In this document: positions 41,185-50,477 of the stretch, piece by piece
How positions within the stretch are numbered: the first letter of the stretch is position 1
How the letters are laid out: each line of letters begins with the position of its first letter
Origin: Methanobrevibacter oralis
Lineage (GTDB): Archaea > Methanobacteriota > Methanobacteria > Methanobacteriales > Methanobacteriaceae
NCBI RefSeq assembly: GCF_001639275.1
Contig: NZ_LWMU01000059.1
Coordinates: 56,870 to 120,869, forward strand
Length of the DNA stretch: 64,000 bases
Direction of reading: 5' to 3'
Position numbers and translations under genes: made by a program
The notes under the pieces: model-generated
What the model saw: the letters and a program-made list of their open reading frames with translations, nothing else
Told to the model about the DNA's origin: nothing
Databases searched by the model: none

Positions 41185-41215
41185 TTTAATTAAATTATTT
41201 AATAAAAATACTTTG

Positions 41216-41260
41216 AATTGTTTAGTCTATTGAAAATTAATAGATTAGACAATTTTATTT
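41216..41260 (+). terminator. Imperfect 15-bp hairpin followed by T-rich tract
   Basis: ATTGTTTAGTCTATT (from 41217) pairs with AATAGATTAGACAAT allowing two G-T pairs, then TTTATTTT. It sits just before the AbiTii start, so it could also be part of that gene's leader. Confidence 0.4.
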
Positions 41261-41284
41261 TAAAGATTGATTTTGTGTGATTAT

Positions 41285-42160
41285 ATGACAAAGTTAATAT
41301 CCGATTTGCAAAATGATATAATTAACGGAGAAGATGATTTACAAATCTTACGTAAAGCACTAATCTTATCAAAACAATCAAATTTAGATGATTTTACTAT
41401 CTTTATTAGCAATGAACTTGATGGTTATGATGAATTTGAAGAACTACCGGATTATAGAATATTCGAATGTACTTTAATGGGAGATACAAAATATGAAAAA
41501 TATATTCCAACAGTAGTGGATGGGTTGCCTGATGACTCATTACATACAATACATTTATATGAATCAATTCCACAAATAATTGATTTAATTAATTCAAATT
41601 ATCCTTTTTTCATTAAAACATTAGATTATAGGATACAAAAACCTATTTTAGAAAGTAATAATGAGTTAGTTAACATATATAGGACATGTCCAATGCATAA
41701 ACTTAAAGCAATAGTCTCTAATGTAAAAAATATTATTTTAGAATGGTGTATAGAATTAGAAAATCAAGATGTATTTACAAATGATGAAAAATTGGATGCA
41801 ATAAGAAATGATTCTCATGTTATAATTAATCATGTTGATAATTTTAATATTATGGGGGATAATGCTCAGATTACTAATATTATTTCAATAAAAGGAGACA
41901 TTCAGGATAATTTAAATGGCATATTAGACATACTAAATTCTGAGAATATTGATGAAGACATAAAAATAAATATTCAAAACAATGTTGTTGTGATTAAAGA
42001 AGAATTAGAAAAGGAAAACTTTGATTTAAGCAAAATACAATATGCGAGCAATACGATAAAATCTGTTATTAAAGATATTGCAATTTCAGCTACTGCAAAT
42101 GTATTGACACAACATATTGATCAAATAATTAGTTTAATTACTTCCTTAATACAACTTTAA
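41285..42160 (+). CDS. AbiTii-domain protein, probable abortive-infection defence gene
   Basis: The frame opens at a TTG at 41267, but the ATG at 41285 with GTGTGATTAT before it gives the expected start MTKLISDLQNDIINGEDDLQ. The first ~60 residues match the AbiTii domain pattern: ELQ...LRKALILSKQSNLDDFTIFI then SNELDGY and ELPDYRIF. The middle is helical. Residues ~185-290 carry IINHVDNFNIMGDNAQITNI, then a coiled-coil-like stretch and a hydrophobic tail (ISATANVLTQHIDQIISLIT), perhaps membrane-interacting. It is divergent from hsdR and followed by the provirus capsid genes. AbiTii proteins are linked to phage resistance; the mechanism is unknown. Confidence 0.72.
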   Translation: MTKLISDLQNDIINGEDDLQILRKALILSKQSNLDDFTIFISNELDGYDEFEELPDYRIFECTLMGDTKYEKYIPTVVDGLPDDSLHTIHLYESIPQIIDLINSNYPFFIKTLDYRIQKPILESNNELVNIYRTCPMHKLKAIVSNVKNIILEWCIELENQDVFTNDEKLDAIRNDSHVIINHVDNFNIMGDNAQITNIISIKGDIQDNLNGILDILNSENIDEDIKINIQNNVVVIKEELEKENFDLSKIQYASNTIKSVIKDIAISATANVLTQHIDQIISLITSLIQL

Positions 42161-42311
42161 ATATTTTTTCTTATTTTTAAGAATCTTCTATAAATCCATA
42201 ATGTTAATGTCAACTTTCATTAAATTTTTAAAAAGTAGCCATTATATATAAATATTTATATATTATAAGTAATAAATTACATAATAAAGAATTAATTGGA
42301 GGATATATTTA

Positions 42312-42797
42312 ATGGCAGATTCAATTATTTTACTTGAAGAAAGAAAAGAAGTTACAACTTTCTTATTGGATGAAGGTACTATCACTGCAACTACTGTAAC
42401 AATTCCAACCGGAGAGACTCCAGGATATGAGTATGCTGGAGACAAAGTTAAAGTTGATGATGCCGTAACCTTATCAGATAACTCAGACATTGGAAAACCA
42501 ACAGTTAAAAAATACACTGCAGCTGAAGGTGAAATCATTTTAGGCATTGCAGTCAACGATCCAGTTACCATGACTGGAGGTAGAAGAAAAACTGCAATAC
42601 TAGTATTAGGACATTTATTCAGATTAAAATTAGCTAGTGGATTATCAAATATTGCCGTTAATGACAGAATAGCTTTAAGCAGCACTGGAGCCATCAAATC
42701 CCAAGACGGCGAATATATCGCAATGCATCCTGTAACCAACTCAAATGATTACAATTACATTGAAGTATTCAGACCATACGATATAGGTGATGCTTAA
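42312..42797 (+). CDS. Probable capsid decoration/cement-type virion protein
   Basis: A 161-residue protein. It is beta-rich with GDKVKVDDAVTLSDNSDIGK, then GEIILGIAVNDPVTMTGG, AILVLGHLFRLKLASGL, INDRIALSSTGAI-like blocks. This is the pattern of DUF2190-like capsid cement proteins (start value, switch to a constant state, IGIA). It comes directly before two capsid-like genes and its stop lies one base before the first capsid start. GGAGG lies before the ATG, with TATA-like TATATATAAATATT near 42245. The assignment rests on pattern and position. Confidence 0.55.
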   Translation: MADSIILLEERKEVTTFLLDEGTITATTVTIPTGETPGYEYAGDKVKVDDAVTLSDNSDIGKPTVKKYTAAEGEIILGIAVNDPVTMTGGRRKTAILVLGHLFRLKLASGLSNIAVNDRIALSSTGAIKSQDGEYIAMHPVTNSNDYNYIEVFRPYDIGDA

Positions 42798-42798
42798 A

Positions 42799-43810
42799 AT
42801 GATTACAAAAGGAAATGATACTAAAGTTCAAAACGAAGTAATAGCTCAAACTATTACTGATGAAACCGCAAAAAGATTAAAGTTAGCTAGATTGTTTCCT
42901 AAACAAGAAATCAAAGAGAACTCAGATTATTATACCTACTTCAGACAGAACATTAATCTTGATGAAGCTATCAAAAAAGGTTTGCTTGGAGAAGCTAAAG
43001 ATATTGCTCCAGGTGCATCTTTGCAAGCCCGCTGGTCGTCAACGAAGCCGACCCCGTATTCAGGAAGCTAAAGATATTGCTCCAGGTGCATCTTTGCAAG
43101 AGTTAAACATTAGAAAACCGGTAACAGACACAATTTCTATTGATTCTGTTGGTGGAGTCTTAAATGTTAATAAAGACATTTTTGACAGCGATATTGTTTC
43201 ATTTGAAGATTTGTTAGGTGATGTAGCTACTGTTATTGCAAATCGTATTGAATATAACATTCACGATACATTATTAAGCTCACCAAATGTTCAAGTATAC
43301 AATACTACCCAAACTGAAGATACTATGGAAGCATACGGCCAGTTCATCCTTAAAGCACAGGAAGCTTTCAAAGGCAATGCTGATTCAGGAGCAGACTTAA
43401 CAATAATGGCAGAGTCTTACAAAACATTATCATATGTTAAACAGTTAGCTTACTCATCCAACAAATAGGTTCAGCCTGTAGAAGACATTAAGGAATACTA
43501 TGGCATTGACAATATCGATTTATTAGGAACAACCCAAGCTGACGGCGGATCATTAATAGGTGAAAAACAATACATCGGTTTCGATTTAAGAAACGCTCCA
43601 TTAACCGTTCTATACTCCAAAAGTTCAGGAACTACCGTTGCACCAATTACATCTGATGAAAACATTGCAGATTTCTATCCAATCATTGAAATCATGAGAA
43701 AAGGCATTTACGATGAGTTACCTCAATATACAAAATTGTTCATCCAAAGTAAAGTCGGAATATTATTAAATAAACCTGGACTTGCTTTGAAAGGTACTTG
43801 CAGACCATAG
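42799..43810 (+). pseudogene. First capsid-like gene, broken by a 73-bp duplication-insertion and a stop codon
   Basis: Starts MITKGNDTKVQNEVIAQTIT at the ATG 42799 (GGTGAT seven bases upstream). The intact paralogue at 43823 gives the reference. The frame is lost at 43028 because a 36-bp GC-rich segment plus a second copy of 37 bp was added (73 bp, not a multiple of three). It resumes at GEAKDIAPGASLQELNIRKP. A second lesion is a TAG at 43466-43468 where the paralogue has Gln (SSNRQVEP). Beyond it the frame is open to 43810 (...KPGLALKGTCRP). Removing 73 bp gives 313 codons, close to the 308-residue paralogue. Confidence 0.8.
42991..43100 (+). repeat. 37-bp direct repeat / 36-bp GC-rich insert / 37-bp direct repeat
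   Basis: 42991-43027 and 43064-43100 are identical (start GAAGCTAAAG, end TCTTTGCAAG). The 36 bases between (43028-43063, start CCCGCTGGTCG) contain 23 G/C, far above the neighbourhood. The repeated target holds an inverted pair AAAGAT (42997-43002)/ATCTTT (43017-43022), and the insert holds GGTCG/CGACC. In one frame the insert reads PLVVNEADPVF with G/C in most third positions, as in coding DNA of a GC-rich organism. The geometry is that of a CRISPR repeat-spacer-repeat, but the repeat is capsid coding sequence. Confidence 0.9.
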
Positions 43811-43822
43811 GAGGAAATGTTA

Positions 43823-44749
43823 ATGTTAACCAAAGGAAATGATTCTAAAGTACAAAATGAAGTAATGGCACAGATTGTTGCAGACACTTCAGCAAAATGG
43901 ATGAAATTCACCAGATTGCTTCCAAAGCAAGAAATTGAAGAAAATAGTCAGTATTACACTTACATGTCTCAAAGAGTCAATATCGAGGAAGCTATTCAAT
44001 CTGGCGTGCTTGGTGAGGCCAAAGATATTGCTCCTGGCGCAACCCTTCAGGAATTAAACATCAGAAAACCAATCAGTGAAACTATCTCCATTGATACTAT
44101 TGGTGGGGTATTGAATGTTTCTGCTCAAATGTTGGATTCTAATTTAATCTCCGTTAATGACATGTTACAGGACGTGGGAATTCTTATAGGCAGAAGCATT
44201 GAAAGGGCAGCTATTGACATGATAATGAATTCATCCAAAGTAGCTACCTATGACTTTGAATCTGGTGATGATACTGGTATGACCATACTTAAAGCTCAGG
44301 AAAAATTCAAAGAATCAGCAGGAAGCTTTACCAACTTAAACTCAATGGCTGTTAGTTATAAATCATTAACAACCTTGAAATCAGATATATTCTCAAGCAA
44401 CAGACAAGTCGAACCGGTAGAATTAATCAAAAGCTATTACGTTGTAGACAACATTGATATCTTAGGTACTGCTGTCTGTGATGGTGGTTCTGAAATGGGT
44501 GACAAAACTTACATCGGTATGAACTACATCAATCCTGGAATGAAATTGTTATACTCAAGGACTACAGGAACAACTGTTGCTCCTTTAGGACCTGACGGCG
44601 AGATGTATGATTTCTATCCATTGATTGAATTCATGAGAAAAGACATTCGTGATGGATTGCCAATGTACACAAAGCTATTCATACTTTCAAGCGTATGGGT
44701 GTTAATGAACGCACCAAATAGGATTATTAAAGGTGAATTTAGAGCATAG
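43823..44749 (+). CDS. Major capsid-like virion protein (intact copy)
   Basis: The protein is 308 residues from the ATG at 43823. Another ATG at 43817 lies within one base of the AGGAGGAA ribosome site and is less likely. Blocks are TKGNDSKVQNEVMAQIVADT, RLLPKQEIEENSQYYTYMSQ, GEAKDIAPGATLQELNIRKP, GRSIERAAIDMIMNSSKVAT and DFYPLIEFMRKDIRDGLPMY. The size and the order portal / cement protein / capsid suit an HK97-type major capsid protein. I infer this from context; the fold is not proven by a motif. It is a tandem paralogue of the broken gene before it. No scaffold, protease or terminase gene is seen nearby. Confidence 0.6.
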   Translation: MLTKGNDSKVQNEVMAQIVADTSAKWMKFTRLLPKQEIEENSQYYTYMSQRVNIEEAIQSGVLGEAKDIAPGATLQELNIRKPISETISIDTIGGVLNVSAQMLDSNLISVNDMLQDVGILIGRSIERAAIDMIMNSSKVATYDFESGDDTGMTILKAQEKFKESAGSFTNLNSMAVSYKSLTTLKSDIFSSNRQVEPVELIKSYYVVDNIDILGTAVCDGGSEMGDKTYIGMNYINPGMKLLYSRTTGTTVAPLGPDGEMYDFYPLIEFMRKDIRDGLPMYTKLFILSSVWVLMNAPNRIIKGEFRA

Positions 44750-44823
44750 AACCATAATTTAATCTCCTAAATATTTGACCCTTTCGTAAGGAGAGCGTGT
44801 AGGGATTAAAGAATATTAAATCT

Positions 44824-44940
44824 CTAAAAGGATTGGTAGTGAAGTTTTACAATTGCTTTTTCTTCACTAACATCTTCTGCTAAGAGTTTAATAACTCTAA
44901 ATTCCTTAACAAGCTGGGATTGACCCTCTCCCAACTTCAA
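44824..44940 (-). other. Short minus-strand coding-like remnant
   Basis: On the minus strand a frame runs from just after a stop (44941-44943) to TAG at 44824-44826: LKLGEGQSQLVKEFRVIKLL then AEDVSEEKAIVKLHYQSF. The composition looks protein-like, but there is only a TTG at the start and no recognised family. The same bases contain hairpins (TAGTGAAG/CTTCACTA at 44837-44844/44862-44869; AGAGTT/AACTCT at 44883-44898). It could be a gene fragment or a structured leader. Confidence 0.25.
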
Positions 44941-44985
44941 CTATTTATTTAAGAAATGGCCATATTATATAAATGAGGCTATAAA

Positions 44986-45378
44986 ATGAAATTAATTCTA
45001 GATAATGAAAATTCACATTCAACAACAATAACAGTTAAAAGAAAAGAAATAACATTACTGTTAATAGAATCCAGTATCTTAATTGATTCATCACAAATAG
45101 CTAAGCTGTTCGACAAGAAAGAAAAGACAGTAGCTACTAAAGTGTAGAAATCCAAATTAGAAAAATACGAAACAGAAAACATTAAACTATTAAAAAATTA
45201 TGGGTTGATGCATCCAGATGCAGTTAAGCCAAGACCATTCTATGATTTAAGACAAATGTTGGAAGGGCCAGCATATTATTATTTCAAACAGACAGATGAA
45301 GTGGATCTTATTGATGTTATTGTTAGAGTAGCTATTGGAAAACACCGTGAATGGATTCATAATAGAAATATTAATTAA
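44986..45378 (+). pseudogene. HTH regulator/antirepressor-like viral gene with an internal stop
   Basis: ATG at 44986 behind a GAGG site. The frame reads ...ESSILIDSSQIAKLFDKKEK then TVATKV, TAG at 45145-45147, and continues in frame KSKLEKYETENIKLLKNYGL ... FYDLRQMLEGPAYYYFKQTD to TAA at 45378. DSSQIAKLFDKKEKTVATKV looks like a helix-turn-helix. Total length would be 130 codons. It follows the capsid genes, so a provirus regulator is plausible. A single base change could explain the stop. Confidence 0.5.
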
Positions 45379-45587
45379 TAAAAGATTCATGCCTAATTTT
45401 ATTCAATTCGATAACAAAATCTGTTCGAATAATTTATCAATATATTTTTTTTTCGATTTATAAATATTTATTTTCATTGAATTTAAAAACTTTATTTGAG
45501 ATTATTAAATTACTCAATGTTGTATTTTAAATAAAATAATTAATATACTATTATTATATTTCCAATTTTTTTTATCAAGGTGGTTTA

Positions 45588-48500
45588 ATGGTTGACTGGG
45601 CTCAATTTAATGTAAAAAATGAAGGTAATGAATCTAAAGCTTTTGAAGAAATGATTTATCTTTTATTTTGTGCAAAATATGATAGAAAAGAAGGAATTTT
45701 TGGCTATTTTAATCAAAGAGGTATTGAAAAAAGACCCATTAAAGTGAATGATGAATGTATTGGTTTTCAAGCAAAATTTTATAAAACAAAATTGTCAGAA
45801 CACACACCAGATTTAAAAAAATCAATTAGATGTGCAAAAAGAGATTATCCTAATATTTCTAAAATCGAATTTTATATAAATGTTGAATATGGCCAAGGCC
45901 GTAAAAATGGTAGTAATAAACCTCTTGAACAAATTAAAGTAGAAAAATATGCAAATGAAAGAGGTATAAAAATTAAATGGTATTTAAAGGGCCAATTGGA
46001 TGTGATTTTATTCCAACCTGAAAACCAACGAATTCATGATAAATTTTTTGGTAAGGAAAAATCGTTTTTGGATTATATTGAAGAGTTGATTATTTATTCA
46101 AATTCTTTGTTTGATTATATTAAAGATGATATAAATCTTAATGAAGATATAATTAAAATTAGTAGGGATTCATATATAAATGAAATCGATGAAAAAATAT
46201 CTAAAAATGATTGTTTGTTGATTAATGGAAATCCAGGATGCGGTAAATCTGCTTTAGCAAAAGAATTCTTAAAACAAGAAGATTGTCCTATTTTGATGTT
46301 CAAACCAGATGATTTTGATGTAGATCATATCCAATTCTTTTTTAATAGATTTAATTTGTCTTTAAATGACTTTAGGGAGTTTTTTAATGATTATGATGAA
46401 AAATTTATTTTAATAGATTCTGCTGAATTAATAGGTACTTTAAAAAATCAGATAGTCATTAATGAGTTTTTAAAATTGATGATTCAAGATTCTTGGAAAA
46501 TTATTTTCACTTCTAGGATAAATTATTCTAATAGTTTAAAATTGAATCTAAAAGTAAATTTTAACTTTAAAGTAGATGAAATAAATTTAAAAGAATTATC
46601 AATAGAAGAGTTAAGTAATTTATTTGAAGAGAATAATTTAAAGTTGCCAGATAATTTTAAATTTAAAAATTCACTTCAAAATTTGTTTTATTTAAATGCA
46701 TATTTGTCTAATATTGATAATATTGATTTAGATAATGAAAACGAAATTAAAGATGTATTATGGGAGTTGATAATTAAAAAATCACATTATGAATATGGAA
46801 ATGCGCCTAATAAAAGAGAGGAGTGTTTTCTAAAATTCATTGAAAAAAGATCTATCAATCCTTACTTTAAATTTGACATTGACAGTACTTGTCAAGAAAT
46901 ATTAAATGATTTTCAAAGGGAAGGGATTATTAGTAACATTTCTGATAGGTATCATTTTTGCCATGATATCTATGAAGATTGGGGCATGGATAGAATAATT
47001 AATAAAACTTTTAATGAATCTAATGGAAATTATGAGATATTTTTTAAACAAATTAATGATTCGATTAAATTTAAAGTAGGTTATAGAAAATGGTTACTTT
47101 ATCATTTAAATAATAATTATGAAAGTATTGTTGAATTTTTAGATTTTGTTATTCTGGATGGGCAATGTGAAGAATTATGGATTGATGAAACTATCTTTGC
47201 AGTCATGATTTCAAACAAATTTGAATTATTTTTGAAAAAATATAAATTTCAAATAGTAACTGATGACTATATTCTAAAAAGAATATTGTACTGGTTACAA
47301 ACAATTTTTAGAAAAGAAAGTGATTCTGAATTTTTAAAATTGATAAAAGAACATACTAATAATATTATTTACAAACCTTATGGAGCTTATTGGGAAAAAG
47401 TTATTTCATTTTTATATGATAATTTGGAAAAATGGAACAAATCTCAAATCGAAATAATTGTACCTTATTTATTAAACTGGAATCATCATTATTATAAAGG
47501 AAATACGACCCAAACATCTTCATTAATCGGATTAAAGTTTTATGAAAATTTGGAAGAAAAGGGATACTACAATGTGGATAAACTTAAAAATGATTGTATT
47601 TCTATTATCCTTTTAGGTTCAAAAGAAATAAAAAATGAACTTGAAGATATTTTAAATAATGTAGTATTAAATAATTGGAAAAAAAGTCAAAATCCTTATT
47701 ATCTGCTGTCAACTCGAATATTAAGTATGGAAAATTATGGGCACATATGCGAAGTTTTACCCAATGAAATATTGAAGTTAGCTCACCTATTTTGGACGGG
47801 TAATGATGAATCCAAATATTATTTTTCAGAATATGAAGAAAGTTTTTTAATAGATCAAAATACTACTTCTAGGTATTTTTATGCAAGTCCTTTTGAAACT
47901 CCTATCTTATATTTATTAATGTATAATCCCGAAAAAACAGTAGATTTTATAATAAATTTTGTGAATACATCCATTATTCATCATGTTGAAAACTATCCTG
48001 CTGAAAAGGATGATTTTTATCGTATCAACGAAATTGAATTAGAAATTGAAGGAATAAAAAATAAACAATACATCTCAAACTCGTTATGGCAATGTTATAG
48101 GGGATCTGGTTTTCCAGTAATTCCTACATTGTTAAAAATCATGCATATGGCATTAGAGAAATTTTTGCTTGAAGAATGTGAAAATGATAATTTTGGTGAT
48201 GTTGAAAAAATATTGAAGAAGGTTTTACTCAAATCAAAGTCAGCTTCATTAACTGCAGTTGTAACCAGTATAGTATTAGCATACCCGGATAATTTTTTTG
48301 ATATTGCGTTAATTTTATTTAAAACACTTGATTTATTTATGTATGATAATGTTAGATGGAATCAAGAATCTGAAGCTAAATCATTATATACAATTGCACC
48401 TATTAATAGAAGGTTTTTAATTCAAGAAAGACTGGATACATGCAATCAAGAATTTAGAAAAATGAATTTGGAAGGATTGATTATTAATTATCAATATTTT

Positions 48501-50258
48501 AGAAATGAGAATATTCCTGAAGAAATTTCAAAATGTAGGGTGGAATCTATACAAAAATTACTTGATATGTATATGGAGAATTTAAATTCTGAAAATATAA
48601 CCCAAGAAACTATTTTAAATTATAGAAGATTATTGTCTAGAATCGATCGAAGAAATCTTAAACCAATAGTACAAGAAACTGATGAAGGAGTTCAAATAGC
48701 ATTTGAGAATGTTAATGATGATGATTTAAAAGAAGATTCAGAAAATTTTTTCAAGGAATTAAATGATATTTTTAAGTATGTTGATTTAAGCAAATGGGCG
48801 GATGCAAAAATAGAAAATAAACCTGTTCCTAAAAATCTTTTAAAATATGACAAAGATATTAATAATGTTTTAAATGAATTGAATCAATTTATAATTGATT
48901 TAAATGAAAATAATTTAAAATTGAATATTTATGCGGATAATCTTCCAGTAAGGGTTTCATTTTGTTTGTTGAAATTTTATTCTGATTCTCTAAAAGATGA
49001 TGATAAAGATTTATGCAAAAATATAATAATAGAAAATATTTGTGTTCCATTATTTTACGAAAATTATTTTTACCAAACTTCAGATAGATTAGATATTGGA
49101 GTTAGCACATTATTTTATTTATTTTATTTATTCCCTGAGGATAGATTAGATTTAATGGTTATTTTGTTGTTGATTTTATTCAATGATGCGAAAATTGATG
49201 CAACTAATTATTTTTCATCTTTTTCAATTATTGCTTTGAGAAAATTATATATTCAACACCCAAATTATGTTAACAATATTTTATGTTGTTATTCTAAGTT
49301 TAAACAAGATTTTGATGATATTTATGGTAAAATTATAAAGGAAAATAGAAATTCAAATATAAATAACCTTTTTGCTTGGGCTGTAGAAAAATTTTTAGAT
49401 AAATATAAGACGGAATTGGAACACATCACTGATTATAATGAATTTAATTTCGAAAGTTTAAATTTAATTTCAGCAAATGTAATTTTTCAAACAATTCCTG
49501 AAAACTCAAATGATGAATTGCATTTGGAGTTGTTTAAGTTTGTTTTCCAACTTTTTGCAAATGATTTGTTTGATAATGATTCTCAGTTAAATAGTTCTAA
49601 ATACTATTTTGTTAGGTATGTCTTTTTAATGAGATTCTGCAATGTAACCTTAATGAATAAATCGAATTTGAAAGAATATATTTCGCTTTTTTTAAATCAG
49701 TTTAGAATAAGTGAAGGCGCATATGAATTGTTTAATGCATTTGTCAATGTTGTTAGAAATGAGGTTATTGTTGAATTCTGGGATATTTGGTGGATATTTT
49801 TAGAAAAGATATTAAAAAATCATGAGAATATAGGAAAATATTATTTAGAAAAAGTATTAACTAAATTTGTCATAAATTATCAATTAGAAAATGATTTTGA
49901 TTTGAGTGAAGATATTATTGAGATAGAAAAACAATTTTACAGAAGAGTTTGTAATGAACTTGGAAAATATGAGTTTATTTTAAATTCGATTTCAAAGATA
50001 GTAATTAAAAATAAGTTCATTTTATCTGGTTTAACTTGGATAATAATCATATTAGGTAAAAATGATTTTAATGATATAGAAAAAGGAACTATTAGTAACT
50101 TAGACCATTTTGTTAAAAAATATGTTAGTTTAAATTCAGAAAATATAATGAAAGATATTAAAATTCAGAATGATCTTTCGTTAATTTTAGATTTTTTAAT
50201 TAAAAATGGTTCCAATGATGCATTTAGGTTAAATGAATGGGTGGCATCATTAAAATAA
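45588..50258 (+). CDS. Avs-like antiviral STAND NTPase with N-terminal Mrr-type nuclease domain
   Basis: A 1556-residue protein. The N-terminus (about 10-160) resembles a PD-(D/E)xK/Mrr-type nuclease: SKAFEEMIYLLF, GIFGYFNQRGIEKRP, GFQAKFYKTKL (the QAK motif, residues 58-64). A STAND/AAA NTPase follows: Walker A INGNPGCGKSALAKEF near residue 212, Walker B KFILIDSAE near 272, WKIIFTSR (sensor). From about 420 to the end it is a long alpha-helical repeat region without other motifs. Effector-NTPase-helical sensor is the plan of Avs proteins, which bind conserved viral proteins such as terminase or portal and then degrade DNA. Ligand and effector action are inferred. The start has GGTGG upstream. 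It lies directly next to capsid genes. Confidence 0.72.
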   Translation: MVDWAQFNVKNEGNESKAFEEMIYLLFCAKYDRKEGIFGYFNQRGIEKRPIKVNDECIGFQAKFYKTKLSEHTPDLKKSIRCAKRDYPNISKIEFYINVEYGQGRKNGSNKPLEQIKVEKYANERGIKIKWYLKGQLDVILFQPENQRIHDKFFGKEKSFLDYIEELIIYSNSLFDYIKDDINLNEDIIKISRDSYINEIDEKISKNDCLLINGNPGCGKSALAKEFLKQEDCPILMFKPDDFDVDHIQFFFNRFNLSLNDFREFFNDYDEKFILIDSAELIGTLKNQIVINEFLKLMIQDSWKIIFTSRINYSNSLKLNLKVNFNFKVDEINLKELSIEELSNLFEENNLKLPDNFKFKNSLQNLFYLNAYLSNIDNIDLDNENEIKDVLWELIIKKSHYEYGNAPNKREECFLKFIEKRSINPYFKFDIDSTCQEILNDFQREGIISNISDRYHFCHDIYEDWGMDRIINKTFNESNGNYEIFFKQINDSIKFKVGYRKWLLYHLNNNYESIVEFLDFVILDGQCEELWIDETIFAVMISNKFELFLKKYKFQIVTDDYILKRILYWLQTIFRKESDSEFLKLIKEHTNNIIYKPYGAYWEKVISFLYDNLEKWNKSQIEIIVPYLLNWNHHYYKGNTTQTSSLIGLKFYENLEEKGYYNVDKLKNDCISIILLGSKEIKNELEDILNNVVLNNWKKSQNPYYLLSTRILSMENYGHICEVLPNEILKLAHLFWTGNDESKYYFSEYEESFLIDQNTTSRYFYASPFETPILYLLMYNPEKTVDFIINFVNTSIIHHVENYPAEKDDFYRINEIELEIEGIKNKQYISNSLWQCYRGSGFPVIPTLLKIMHMALEKFLLEECENDNFGDVEKILKKVLLKSKSASLTAVVTSIVLAYPDNFFDIALILFKTLDLFMYDNVRWNQESEAKSLYTIAPINRRFLIQERLDTCNQEFRKMNLEGLIINYQYFRNENIPEEISKCRVESIQKLLDMYMENLNSENITQETILNYRRLLSRIDRRNLKPIVQETDEGVQIAFENVNDDDLKEDSENFFKELNDIFKYVDLSKWADAKIENKPVPKNLLKYDKDINNVLNELNQFIIDLNENNLKLNIYADNLPVRVSFCLLKFYSDSLKDDDKDLCKNIIIENICVPLFYENYFYQTSDRLDIGVSTLFYLFYLFPEDRLDLMVILLLILFNDAKIDATNYFSSFSIIALRKLYIQHPNYVNNILCCYSKFKQDFDDIYGKIIKENRNSNINNLFAWAVEKFLDKYKTELEHITDYNEFNFESLNLISANVIFQTIPENSNDELHLELFKFVFQLFANDLFDNDSQLNSSKYYFVRYVFLMRFCNVTLMNKSNLKEYISLFLNQFRISEGAYELFNAFVNVVRNEVIVEFWDIWWIFLEKILKNHENIGKYYLEKVLTKFVINYQLENDFDLSEDIIEIEKQFYRRVCNELGKYEFILNSISKIVIKNKFILSGLTWIIIILGKNDFNDIEKGTISNLDHFVKKYVSLNSENIMKDIKIQNDLSLILDFLIKNGSNDAFRLNEWVASLK

Positions 50259-50477
50259 TTAAGTTTGACAAATTTTATTTTTTAATCTATAATTTTCTTG
50301 TTTCTAAAACATGTAATAGATAATATTCATTTACATCAGCTGCATGTCTGTAAAATGGCATATTAACTTAAGATTGGTTTCATAATTACAAAATTTTTCA
50401 GTTGATGATGTTGCAATAAATATAATTGCCATGATATATAAAAAATATAATAAATAAGATAATATAAATTATAATAT

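Noticed and set aside
42991..43100. Genuine CRISPR array
   Set aside because: Only two repeats, both are capsid coding sequence present once in the paralogue, and no leader or cas genes are nearby. Treated as a possible off-target integration instead.
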